Shown: positions 9,194-17,200 of the stretch, piece after piece
How the letters are laid out: every line of letters begins with the position of its first letter
Position numbering within the stretch: position 1 is the stretch's first letter
NCBI RefSeq assembly: GCF_001247745.1
Contig: NZ_LAIR01000002.1
Span: forward strand, 2,666,001 to 2,730,000
Source: Luteipulveratus halotolerans
GTDB taxonomy: Bacteria > Actinomycetota > Actinomycetes > Actinomycetales > Dermatophilaceae
Direction of reading: 5' to 3'
Length of the DNA: 64,000 nt
Position numbers and translations under genes: made by a program
The notes under the pieces: generated by a model
What the model was told of the DNA's origin: nothing
Seen by the model: only the letters and a program-made list of their open reading frames with translations
Databases searched by the model: none

Positions 9194-9222
9194 AATCTAA
9201 GTCGACGCTGGCACTCGGTCAA
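9194..9222 (-). promoter_or_regulatory. groES-groEL promoter
   Basis: Read leftward, TTGACC (9217-9222) and TAGATT (9194-9199) are separated by exactly 17 bases, a good vegetative promoter. The -35 box lies inside CIRCE 2 and the start point falls near CIRCE 1, so HrcA would block both recognition and escape. Confidence 0.75.
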
Positions 9223-9234
9223 CTCGAGTGCCAG
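9208..9234. promoter_or_regulatory. CIRCE operator 2 of groES
   Basis: CTGGCACTC-N9-GAGTGCCAG, a perfect 9-base inverted repeat with the family's nine-base spacer, overlapping the -35 box. It is centred 46 bases from CIRCE 1. Confidence 0.88.
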
Positions 9235-9259
9235 AAGTGCTCTCTGCGGGTCGCGCTGC

Positions 9260-10994
9260 TCAGGTCGGCGGAACTGTCCGGGAGAAGCTGTCCATGGCCG
9301 TGACCGGTGCGGTCACGGCGGCAGCGTCCTTGTCGGTCGGGTCGGCCACCAGTCGTTGCGTGTAGGTCAGGGAGATGGTCGGTGACGCGTCGCTGTCGAT
9401 GACGTACGCCGCCGTCGGACGAGTCACCGAGCTCGCCGACACCGCCGCCGTTCCCACGGTCCGCGACGGTGCGCCGACGTCGCTGACGGTGAGGTCGAGC
9501 CGGCCCGGGCCTGCCGCCCTGGCCTGCACGTCCTCGCCGCCTGCGGCGCTGATGGAGGGCACGGAGAACCGGGATGTGTGGGCCCGGGCGTCCCTGACCA
9601 CCAGCCAGTCCTTGCCTGCGGGCGCCCAGCCCAGCCCCGCGACCCACGGCGCGCGCTCTGCCTGGAAGACGGGGACGAATCCTGTCGTCGTGTGCGGGGT
9701 CGTGCTCTCCGGGGGCGATGCGGAGTGGGAGGAGTAGTCACGGCCGCGGGCGATGTCCTCCCGCCCAGCGGACGTCGTGTGCACCTCGACCCCGGCCTCG
9801 TCGGGCGCGAGGATCACGGCCCGCGCCGAGCCGCCGTTGCTGCTGGGGTACACGCGCGGTGCGACGACGTAGCGGTGGCCGCCGACCACGACCGCGACCT
9901 CGCTCGGGACCTCGGTGCGCTGCGCAGCCGTGGCGCCGGGCCAGATGAACGGCGTCCTGGACCGTCAGCGGGACCGTCGCCCGGACGCGCACATCGAGCG
10001 CGTCGCCGTACGGCGCCTTGAACGCCACCGTCCCGGGCGCAAACCGGTGAGTCCCGGTGGGCGCGCTCCCGTCGGGAGGGGCCAGGGTGCGTACGGGCCC
10101 GCTGCCGTTGACCGTGAGCGAGCCCCGCACGGTGCCGGCCTTGTAGTAGGTGGACTCGGTGGCATTCGGACCGGACGTCCAGCTCACGTCGTACGAGCCG
10201 CTCAGCAGCGCCGCGTGAGCGCCTCGCACGAGCACCCACTCCTGACCGTGGGGCGCCCAGCCGAGTCCGGCGGCGTACGGCGTGCGCGTGACCAGCCCGC
10301 GACTCGCCGACCCGTACCAGTCGAAACCACTGTGCTCCGAAGCCCGGACCGATCCGGTCGCGCGGGCGTAGACCTCGCGGGTCTCCGTGCGATAAAGCCC
10401 GGCGAAGTCGCCCAGGACGCGGCGGCCGGACCAGGCGTGCACGCTCTGGCCCCGGCCGTCGTAGTGCAGCACGATCTCCAGGTCGTCGACATCGCCCTCG
10501 ACCGCCACCACCGCCGAGCGGTCGTCGTCGTCATCACCCGACGGGTGCGGCACGAGCCGGTCGTCGAGCACGTACGTGCGCCCGTGCGTACGCAGCGCCA
10601 GGCGGGCGGGCTCGTCCGGCACCGGCGGCTCGCCGGGCTGCTCGTACGTGGTGGGCCGCGGCATCGCCCACTGGACCGAGACGAAGTGCCCGCCGCGAGG
10701 CGCCCTGAGGTCGCCGCGATCGTCGTCGTAGTCGTCAGGAGTGATGGTGTCGCCGACCTCGACGGCCGCGGTGACCGAACCCGACGGCGTCTTGAGCTGG
10801 ACGTCGGTGCTGCTGCTGCTTCCGCCCCAGATGCGGTAGCCCTGCTCGACCTTCCCGACGCCGACACGGCCCTTCTCGACGACGGCGTAGGTGATGCCGG
10901 CGACGAGCGCCGCGACCACCGCGAGCAGCGCCACCCACCGAACCGCCCGCCGGCGAGGGCGGATCGCGGTGAGGTCGTCGGGCACGTCGGTCAT
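9260..10994 (-). pseudogene. Membrane-anchored protein with duplicated domain, frameshifted
   Basis: Two overlapping leftward frames appear to be one gene. The first begins MTDVPDDLTAIRPRRRAVRW at ATG 10994 (no strong ribosome site), has a membrane segment at about residues 19-40 (VALLAVVAALVAGITYAVV), and reads sensibly to VRATVPLTVQDAV near 9960, after which it becomes Arg-rich noise. The second picks up at TPFIWPGATAAQRTEVPSEV and runs to the stop at 9260. The two halves resemble each other: RTPYAAGLGWAPHGQEWVLV against RAPWVAGLGWAPAGKDWLVV, and HGRTYVLDDRLVPHPSG against GGHRYVVAPRVYPSSNG. The intact protein would have about 580 residues with a tandem repeat. The family is not recognised. 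The shift lies between about 9890 and 9965 and could be real decay or a base-calling error. Confidence 0.65.
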
Positions 10995-11027
10995 GGGCCT
11001 GCGACGCCGCACCGCTCGGGGCGGTTC

Positions 11028-11435
11028 CTAGGCCGTACGCCGGTCGTAGTCGTCGCGGTGGACCTGCACGTCGTCCATGTGGGTCTCGGCCCACTGCTTC
11101 ATCTGGGCGACGACGACGAGCAGCGAACGACCGAGGTCGGTGACGGCGTAGTCGACCGTGACGGGGACGGTCGGGGTCACGGTGCGCGTGACGAGCCCGT
11201 CGCGCTCCAGCGAGCGCAGCGTCTGCGTCAGCATCTTCTGGCTGACGCCGGCGATGTGCCGGGCGATCTGGGAGTAGCGCATCGACTCACCGCTGTCGCC
11301 CAGCGTGCACAGCACGAGCGTGACCCACTTGTCGGACAGCCGGTCGAGCAGCTGGCGGCTCTTGCACTGAGCCAGGAACACGTCGTACTCCATCTTGGCC
11401 TCGGCCCGTCTGCGGGCTGCGGTCTTGGTCGCCAT
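11028..11435 (-). CDS. HxlR family redox-type regulator
   Basis: A 135-residue winged-helix regulator starting MATKTAARRRAEAK. The HxlR core is FLAQCKSRQLLDRLSDKWVT, then MRYSQIARHIAGVSQKMLTQ and LRSLERDGLVTRTVTPTVPV, ending QMKQWAETHMDDV. A single conserved Cys sits before the DNA-binding helix, the position used for oxidation sensing in the QorR/YodB relatives. A quinone oxidoreductase-like gene starts 110 bases away in the opposite direction, the usual QorR-Qor2 arrangement. The regulator therefore probably represses its neighbour until oxidised. ACTTAC direct repeats in the shared promoter region (11453-11480) are the likely operator. Confidence 0.9.
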   Translation of the reverse strand: MATKTAARRRAEAKMEYDVFLAQCKSRQLLDRLSDKWVTLVLCTLGDSGESMRYSQIARHIAGVSQKMLTQTLRSLERDGLVTRTVTPTVPVTVDYAVTDLGRSLLVVVAQMKQWAETHMDDVQVHRDDYDRRTA

Positions 11436-11452
11436 CACGTGCCCTTCGAGAG

Positions 11453-11480
11453 ACTTACGCACTTGGAGGTGCCTACTTAC
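11453..11480. promoter_or_regulatory. Operator-like repeats between HxlR gene and oxidoreductase
   Basis: ACTTAC occurs at 11453-11458 and 11475-11480, 22 bases apart (two helical turns), flanking GCAC-N6-GTGC (11459-11472). It sits just upstream of the HxlR start and could serve both divergent promoters. Confidence 0.45.
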
Positions 11481-11544
11481 CAGCAGAGAGTAGATCACCG
11501 ATAGTGGTGCGCGTAACCAGCAACCCGAGCAGGAGGTCCATCCC

Positions 11545-12444
11545 ATGCGCGCAGCCGTCGTCCGCCGACCCGGAACCCCGGTGGAGATCATCGAGACGCC
11601 CGTCCCCGAGCCCGGCCCCGACGAGATCCGTGTCCGTGTCCTCGGCGCCACCGTCAATCCGGTCGACGTCGGCACCGCACAGGGCGTGTTCCACGAGCTC
11701 GGCTGGATCGACCAGCCCGAGCACACCGGCCTCGGCTGGGACGTCGCCGGCGAGGTGTCCGCCGTCGGGTCCACCGTCACCGGGTTCGCCGTCGGCGACC
11801 GCGTCGCCGCCCTGTCCGCGGGTGTCGACAAGGCCCTCGGCCCGTACGCCGACGAGGTGGTCGTCCCGGCCCACGCCGCGGCTGCGCTCCCGGCCGGGCT
11901 CTCCCCCACCGACGCGGCGACCGTGCCGCTCAACACGCTCACGGCCCAGCAGGCGCTCGACCTGCTCGGCGACCCCGACGGCCGCACGCTCCTCGTGACC
12001 GGAGCCGCAGGTGCGGTCGGTGAGTACGCCGTCCGCCTGGCCGCCGCACGCGGCTGGACGGTCACCGGCCTGGCTCGCCCGACGGACGAGGCCACCGTGA
12101 CCGCAGCGGGTGCGACGCACGTGACCGCACTGGACGGGACCGCACCGTTCGACGCCGCGCTCGACACCGCGGCGCTGGCGGGCGACGCGGTCGCAGCCGT
12201 CCGCGACGACGGCCACTACGTCGGTGTGCTCCCACCCGCCGTCCCCGAGCCGGAGCGCGGCATCACCACCGAGGCGGTCGACGTGCAGGCCGACGGCGAG
12301 GCGCTGGCCACGCTGCTGGCGTGGACCGCGGCAGGCGAGCTGCCCACGCGCGTGCACGCCGTCGTACCGCTCGACCAGCTCGCAGCCGTGCACGACAAGG
12401 TCGCAGCGGGTGGCGTACGGGGGCGGTACGTGCTGGTGCCGTGA
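11545..12444 (+). CDS. Zinc-independent quinone oxidoreductase (MDR family)
   Basis: A 299-residue medium-chain dehydrogenase/reductase of the NADPH:quinone oxidoreductase branch. The GroES-like domain is at the N-terminus (MRAAVVRRPGTPVEIIETPV, GLGWDVAGEVSAVG). The Rossmann domain carries TLLVTGAAGAVGEYAVRLAA. The catalytic and structural zinc cysteines of alcohol dehydrogenases are absent. It probably reduces quinones or enones with NADPH in the cytoplasm to limit electrophile stress. ATG 11545 has AGGAGG nine bases upstream. It is divergent from an HxlR regulator carrying a sensor-like Cys, which supports a redox-response role. A long inverted repeat follows the gene. Confidence 0.92.
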   Translation: MRAAVVRRPGTPVEIIETPVPEPGPDEIRVRVLGATVNPVDVGTAQGVFHELGWIDQPEHTGLGWDVAGEVSAVGSTVTGFAVGDRVAALSAGVDKALGPYADEVVVPAHAAAALPAGLSPTDAATVPLNTLTAQQALDLLGDPDGRTLLVTGAAGAVGEYAVRLAAARGWTVTGLARPTDEATVTAAGATHVTALDGTAPFDAALDTAALAGDAVAAVRDDGHYVGVLPPAVPEPERGITTEAVDVQADGEALATLLAWTAAGELPTRVHAVVPLDQLAAVHDKVAAGGVRGRYVLVP

Positions 12445-12450
12445 TCTCGC

Positions 12451-12502
12451 ACGGTCGCGTACGGGTGTCGGGACGTGCGCTCCTACACCCGTACGCGACC
12501 GT
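12451..12502. repeat. Intergenic inverted repeat, 18-base perfect arms
   Basis: ACGGTCGCGTACGGGTGT (12451-12468) pairs exactly with 12485-12502 around a 16-base loop. It separates the oxidoreductase from the convergent prs remnant and includes one base of that remnant's stop codon. It may be a bidirectional terminator. Confidence 0.8.
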
Positions 12503-13008
12503 CAGCCGAGCGGCAGCTTGGCCTGGGGCGGTGGCGCGTGGGTGGGGTCGACCCCGTCGAACAGGCTGCTCACCGACTCGCCGGCGTGGATGCGTGCGAT
12601 GGCCTGCGCGAACAGGTCTGCGACCGAACGCACCTGCAGATCGGGCCAGTCCGGCGCCGGGACGGTGTCGGTCGTGACGACCTCGCTGATCATCGGGTGA
12701 CTGCTCAACCGCTCGACGGCCGGCCCGGCGAACAACCCGTGCGTACAGGCCACCGCCGCCTCGGTGCACCCGAACTCCTTGAGCCGTTCCATCAGCTCGA
12801 CGACCGAGCCGCCCGTGGCGATCGCGTCGTCGAGCACGATGGCCCGCTTGCCGGCCACGTCACCGACGATCGCGTCGATGACGACCTTGTCGTCGGCCTT
12901 GCGCTGCTTGCTGCCGGCGGCGACGGGCAGCCCCAGCAGGCGGGCGAACTGCGTGGCGGTCTTGGCGTTGCCGAGGTCCGGTGAGACCACGACCGTGTCG
13001 GTGAGGTC
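12502..13008 (-). pseudogene. prs: C-terminal fragment of ribose-phosphate pyrophosphokinase
   Basis: About 168 residues match the second half of PRPP synthetase: DTVVVSPDLGNAKTATQFAR, VAAGSKQRKADDKVVIDAIV, the PRPP-binding motif AIVLDDAIATGGSV, then the C-terminal helix ADLFAQAIARIHAGESVSSL. The first half of the enzyme, with the ATP-binding flexible loop, is missing. Upstream of DLTDTVVV the frame continues through DNA of the divergent DUF6518 gene and makes no sense. An intact prs must exist elsewhere, since the enzyme is essential; this copy may be a lost second paralogue. The break is sharp, near 13008-13020, which suggests a deletion or rearrangement joining it to the next gene. Confidence 0.85.
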
Positions 13009-13029
13009 ACGCTGATGAGGTGACGCTCC

Positions 13030-13631
13030 ATGACGGGGGAACAGGCGCGGGCCTGGCGATGGGTTCTGGTGTCGGTGCTCGCGCTCGGCATCGGCTCGCT
13101 GCTGTCGAACATCACGACCGACGCCGACGACCAGATCTTCTTCGGTGTACGCCGGACGCTGAGCCTCGTGCTCAACTCCGGCACCGCGTGGGCCGGGATC
13201 TCGGTGCTGGCCGGGTGGCTGCTGCGTCGGCCTGTGCCGGCTGCGGCCGCCGGGCTGCTGGCCGGCTCGGGCGCGCTGATCGTGCACTACTCGCTGGGTG
13301 AGGTCACCGGCATCCTGCCGACCGGCTCGTTCGGCGCCAACGCGTCGTGGTTCGTGATCGCGGCGGCGACCGGCGGACCGCTCGGCCTCGTCGGCGCGGC
13401 CGCTCGCTCGGCCAGGCGGTGGGGCTACGTGGCCCGCCTCGTCGTACCGGCCGGGGCACCGGGTGGTGGCAAGCCTCCGCGCACGACAGCCCGGCCGCGC
13501 GCGTGTCGTCGATCGCGGCCGCCGTCGTGCTGTCTGCGGTGGGCCTGATCGGCGGCTGCCTGGCCGCACGGCCGCGCCGAGAACTGCACCGAGCGGGCAG
13601 TTCTCAGGTCGCAGCCACCGGTCGCCGCTGA
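13030..13631 (+). pseudogene. DUF6518-like multi-pass membrane protein, frameshifted near the 3' end
   Basis: From ATG 13030 (GAGGTG upstream) the frame encodes several hydrophobic segments: WVLVSVLALGIGSLLSN, WAGISVLAGWLLRR, AAAAGLLAGSGALIVHYSLG, NASWFVIAAATGGPLGLVGA. It then collapses into basic noise after LVVPAGAP, stopping at 13548. The next frame supplies ARVSSIAAAVVLSAVGLIGG, an expected last helix, running to 13631. A one-base shift near 13455-13500 would restore about 200 residues, the usual length of DUF6518 proteins. Function is unknown. It abuts the truncated prs gene and an array of inverted repeats, so this 1.2 kb looks like a decaying junction. Confidence 0.65.
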
Positions 13632-13658
13632 GAACCGCGCCCAGTGGGCAGTTCTCAG
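13579..13658. repeat. Two tandem related hairpins
   Basis: GAGAACTGC-N9-GCAGTTCTC (13579-13605) is followed by CTGAGAACCGC-N9-GGCAGTTCTCAG (13628-13658, one mismatch). The shared words GAGAACYGC and GGCAGTTCTC show they are diverged copies. They lie between convergent genes. Confidence 0.75.
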
Positions 13659-13728
13659 ACTGATGATCGGTCGCGCCGAAGCCGATGGGAGTGTCAGACA
13701 CCCTCGGTCGTACTGGCGGATCAGCGGT

Positions 13729-13761
13729 GTCGAAAGGGGGTGTCATGACACACCTTTCGAC
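13729..13761. repeat. Compound palindrome downstream of ktrA
   Basis: Outer arms GTCGAAAGG/CCTTTCGAC flank the perfect palindrome TGTCATGACA (13741-13750). It lies 31 bases beyond the ktrA stop and may act as its terminator. Confidence 0.6.
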
Positions 13762-13791
13762 AGCAGTTGGCTGCCGCAGGTCGGCGGCGGG

Positions 13792-14484
13792 TCAGACCTT
13801 GCTGCGAGTGGCGGCCCGGCTGAACTGCTCGACCTTGGCCGTCGAGCCGCAGACCACCAGCTCGTGCCCGCGCTGGATGAGCGTCTCTGGCCGGGCGTAG
13901 GTGAAGTCCTCGTGCAGCTTCTTGACGCCCACGACGGTGACGTCGAACTTCGTCCGCAGCGCGACCTCGGCGAGCGTCTGGTCCCACGCCCACGACGGCG
14001 CCGTCGTACGGGCGATCGCGAACCCGTCGTCGAACTCGATGTAGTCCGACAGCGCGCCGCCGACCATGTGGGCGACCCGCTCCCCCATCGCCGACTCGGG
14101 GTAGACGACGTGGTGGGCGCCGATGCGTTCGAGGATCTTGCCGTGCTGCTTGGTGATGGCCTTGGCCCAGATGACCTGGACGCCGAGGTCGACCAGGTTG
14201 ACGACCGTGAGCACGCTCGCCTCGACGTCGGTGCCGATCGCGACGATGCCGCGGCTGATCTCGGCGACGCCCAGCTGGCGCAGGGCCTCCTCGTCGGTGG
14301 AGTCGACGACGGCCGTGTGGGTCAGGTCGTCGGCCCACTTCTGGACGAGCTCGGGGTCCTCGTCGACCGCCACGACGTCCCAGCCCTGCTCGACCAGGCT
14401 GCGTGCGGTCGCGGTGCCGAACCGGCCCAGCCCGACGACCAGCACCGCGCGCTCGGTCGGCGCAGGCGCCTTGCGGAATCCCAT
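13792..14484 (-). CDS. ktrA: Potassium uptake regulatory subunit (KtrA/TrkA type, RCK domain)
   Basis: A 230-residue peripheral subunit that gates the partner K+ channel. ATG 14484 is preferred, with GAGAGGGA upstream; a GTG at 14511 adds nine residues. The N-terminal Rossmann RCK-N domain begins AVLVVGLGRFGTATARSLVE and has the acidic end of strand 2 (VVAVDEDPELVQKWADD). The C-terminal RCK-C domain covers about 140-225 (TLAEVALRTKFDVTVVGVKK, TLIQRGHELVVCGS). It would bind ATP/ADP or NAD(H) and sit as a ring on the cytoplasmic face. The gene follows the channel subunit by 57 bases on the same strand. Confidence 0.94.
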   Translation of the reverse strand: MGFRKAPAPTERAVLVVGLGRFGTATARSLVEQGWDVVAVDEDPELVQKWADDLTHTAVVDSTDEEALRQLGVAEISRGIVAIGTDVEASVLTVVNLVDLGVQVIWAKAITKQHGKILERIGAHHVVYPESAMGERVAHMVGGALSDYIEFDDGFAIARTTAPSWAWDQTLAEVALRTKFDVTVVGVKKLHEDFTYARPETLIQRGHELVVCGSTAKVEQFSRAATRSKV

Positions 14485-14541
14485 CGAACGTCGTCCCTCT
14501 CTCGCACTCACCCGACGGCCGGGCTCACCCGGCTGCTGGGG

Positions 14542-15900
14542 TCACCCGACGATCGGGCGCTCCTCGGCCAGCCTGAACCGCCGGTGCCGCCGGTTCATCG
14601 CCAGCGACGTCATCACGGTGATCGTGCCGACTCGACCGATGAACATCAACACCATCAGCACCACCTCGGCCGATGCAGGCAGGTGTGCTGTCAGGTTGGC
14701 CGACAGACCGACCGTCGCGAACGCCGACATCGCCTCGAACGCGACGATCTGGAACGGCTGCTCGGTGAGCAGCGTGAGCGCGATCGTGCCGGCCATGACA
14801 CAGCCGATCCCGCCGAGGGCGATCGTGATCGCCTGGCGCTGGGTGTCCTCGGGGATGCGGCGGTGGGAGATCACGACGTCACGCTCACCGCGCACCTCGG
14901 CCCACATGACGTACGCGAGCACCAGGAACGTCGTGATCTTGATGCCGCCCGCGGTGCCGGCGCTGCCACCACCGATGAACATCAGCACCATGTGCGTCAG
15001 CATCGACTCGTCGGAGATCGCGCCGTAGTCGACGGTGTTGAACCCGGCCGTCCTCGGGAAGATGCCACCGGCGAGTGCACCGACGACCTTGTCGTGCACC
15101 GACAGCGGCCCCATCGTGCCCGGGTTGGTCCACTCGAACGCGAGGAAGCTCGTACACCCGATGACGAGCAGCCCCACCGAACCCCAGAACGTCATCCGGG
15201 TGTGCACCGACCAGCTCCGCGGACGCCGCCACCGCTCACGCAGCTCGAACAGCACCGGGTAGCCGAGACCGCCGACGAAGACGCCGACGCACATCGCGCC
15301 GACGACCCACCAGTCGCCGACGAACCGCACCATGCTGTCGGGGTAGAGCGCGATGCCCGCGGAGTTGCCGGCCGAGACGCCGTGGAAGAGGCCGTACCAG
15401 GACGCCTTGCCCCACGACATGTCGTACGCCAGCGCGAACCGCAGCGTCAGCACCACCACGACGAACAGCTCGAGCGCGACGTAGAAGCGGACGATCCGCG
15501 CGAGCAGCCCGCGCACGTCGCCGGGCGAGAGGGTGTGCGCGTCGCGCTGGGCCATCATCCGGTCGCGGACACCGAGGCGGCCGCGCACGAACAGGGCGGC
15601 CAGCGTGCCGAGGGTGACGATCCCGAGACCGCCGACCTGGACGAGCCCGAGGATGACGGCCTGCCCGAACGGCGTCCAGTAGGTGCCGATGTCGACCGTC
15701 GAGAGCCCCGTGATGCAGACGCTGGACACCGACGCGAACATCGCCGTGATGATCGGCGGGCTGCCCGGCCCGGACGAGGCGATGGGCAGGAGCAGCAGCA
15801 CGGTGCCGATCAGGGCGACGGCGAGGTAGGCCATGCTCACCAGCTGCGTCGGGCCCCACGCGCGACGCGACCGCGTGTCGGCGCCGGTCTCGTCGGCCAT
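14542..15900 (-). CDS. ktrB: Potassium uptake channel subunit (KtrB/TrkH type)
   Basis: A 452-residue integral membrane protein with four M1-P-M2 repeats, each carrying a filter glycine: SVCITGLST, GVSAGNSAGIAL, GIFPRTAGFNTVD and SAFATVGLSANLT. These are the hallmark of Na+- or proton-coupled K+ uptake proteins. The length suits KtrB, shorter than enteric TrkH. ATG 15900 follows GAGGAGGTGCG. It forms an operon with the RCK subunit downstream. Osmotic or c-di-AMP control is common for this family but no site was seen. Confidence 0.95.
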   Translation of the reverse strand: MADETGADTRSRRAWGPTQLVSMAYLAVALIGTVLLLLPIASSGPGSPPIITAMFASVSSVCITGLSTVDIGTYWTPFGQAVILGLVQVGGLGIVTLGTLAALFVRGRLGVRDRMMAQRDAHTLSPGDVRGLLARIVRFYVALELFVVVVLTLRFALAYDMSWGKASWYGLFHGVSAGNSAGIALYPDSMVRFVGDWWVVGAMCVGVFVGGLGYPVLFELRERWRRPRSWSVHTRMTFWGSVGLLVIGCTSFLAFEWTNPGTMGPLSVHDKVVGALAGGIFPRTAGFNTVDYGAISDESMLTHMVLMFIGGGSAGTAGGIKITTFLVLAYVMWAEVRGERDVVISHRRIPEDTQRQAITIALGGIGCVMAGTIALTLLTEQPFQIVAFEAMSAFATVGLSANLTAHLPASAEVVLMVLMFIGRVGTITVMTSLAMNRRHRRFRLAEERPIVG

Positions 15901-15946
15901 CGCACCTCCTCACGTCGCGCTCCCGGTCGTGCGCCAGGATGGCACC

Positions 15947-17170
15947 ATGGACCGCTCCTTGGTGCAGCGGCTCACGTCCGGTGAGGGCTGGGGCCTGCTG
16001 CAGTCGCTGCCGCCGTACGACGCCCGGTCGGCGTTGTCGCTCGGCGCCCGGCTGCGGGACGCCGGCTTCGCCCCCGACCTGATCGCGGCGGCCCTCACCC
16101 AGTCCGAGCTGCGAGCGCGCGCCGCCGACAAGCTCGGCCCGTCGGCGGCCGAGATGCTGCTGACCCGCGACGGTCTGGAGCAGGCCACCCGGCGTACGGT
16201 CGCCGACTCCCACGCCGCGCGGTTCGTCGACGCCGGGGTGCGTCAGGTGCACGACCTCGGCTGTGGGATCGGTTCGGACGCCATGGCTTTCGCCGCTGCA
16301 GGCCTGCAGGTCGACGCGATCGACGCCGACGACGTCACCGCCGCGATCGCGGCGGTCAACCTGCGTCCGTGGGAGCGCGCCCGCGCCGAGCAGGGGCGCG
16401 CCGAGGACGTGACGCTCCCCCGAGGTGAGGCGGCGCGTACGACCGGGGTGTGGCTCGACCCCGCACGCCGCACTCCTGGGGTCGCCGACGTCAACGGCCG
16501 CACCCGGCGACTGTTCCGGCTCGACGAGCTCAGCCCCTCCTGGCAGACCGTGCGTGACCTCGCGGGCCGCGTGCCGGCAGCGGGCGCCAAGCTGTCGCCG
16601 GGCTTCCCGCACGCGCAGGTGCCGCCGGACGCCGAGGCCGAGTGGACGTCGTACGACGGCGAGGTCGTCGAGTGCGCGCTGTGGTGGGGCTCGCTCGTAC
16701 GCCGCACCGGTCGGTCCGCGCGCGTGCTCGGAGCCCGGGTCGACACCACCGTCCACGAGAGCGACGCCGCCGACGCCGACCCGACACTCGCCGAGCTCGA
16801 CCGCATGAATCCCTATCTGTACGAACCTGATCGGGCGATCATCCGCGCCGGGCTGGTCGGTGCGCTCACCAACGCCGTCGACGGTCGCGAGCTGTCGCCC
16901 GGCCTCGGCTACGTCAACGCCGCGCGCGACGTCCGGCTGCCGTGGGCGCGCCGTTATGCGATCACCGACGTGATCCCGTTCAACGTCAAGGGACTTCGCG
17001 CGCTGCTGCGTGACCGCGACGCCGGCCGCGTGACGATCAAGAAGCGCGGCGTCACCATCGACGCCGACCAGCTGCGCCGCCAGCTGCGGCTGACAGGCAA
17101 CCAGGAGGTCACGATCGTGCTGACGAGGCTGCGCCAGACCCAGGTCGCCCTGGTCGTCACACCGTTCTGA
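15947..17170 (+). CDS. THUMP-like domain class I SAM-dependent methyltransferase
   Basis: From ATG 15947 the protein has 407 residues. The N-terminal helical part (LVQRLTSGEGWGLLQSLPPY) precedes a Rossmann methyltransferase core with motif I VHDLGCGIGSDAMAFAAAG and VDAIDADDVTAAIAAVN, then VWLDPARRTPG in the catalytic motif position. The C-terminal 90 residues (VIPFNVKGLRALLRDRDAGR, VTIKKRGVTIDADQLRRQL) form the THUMP-like domain. Such proteins are widespread in actinobacteria with an RNA target presumed but not established. It is divergent from ktrB with only 46 bases between the starts. Confidence 0.9.
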   Translation: MDRSLVQRLTSGEGWGLLQSLPPYDARSALSLGARLRDAGFAPDLIAAALTQSELRARAADKLGPSAAEMLLTRDGLEQATRRTVADSHAARFVDAGVRQVHDLGCGIGSDAMAFAAAGLQVDAIDADDVTAAIAAVNLRPWERARAEQGRAEDVTLPRGEAARTTGVWLDPARRTPGVADVNGRTRRLFRLDELSPSWQTVRDLAGRVPAAGAKLSPGFPHAQVPPDAEAEWTSYDGEVVECALWWGSLVRRTGRSARVLGARVDTTVHESDAADADPTLAELDRMNPYLYEPDRAIIRAGLVGALTNAVDGRELSPGLGYVNAARDVRLPWARRYAITDVIPFNVKGLRALLRDRDAGRVTIKKRGVTIDADQLRRQLRLTGNQEVTIVLTRLRQTQVALVVTPF

Positions 17171-17200
17171 CCTGCGAGGACGCCGCCTAGACTCGCGGCC

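Noticed and set aside
12502..13746. A 414-residue protein read as a single gene
   Set aside because: Only the last 168 residues match PRPP synthetase; the first 246 are antisense to the DUF6518 gene and intergenic repeats.
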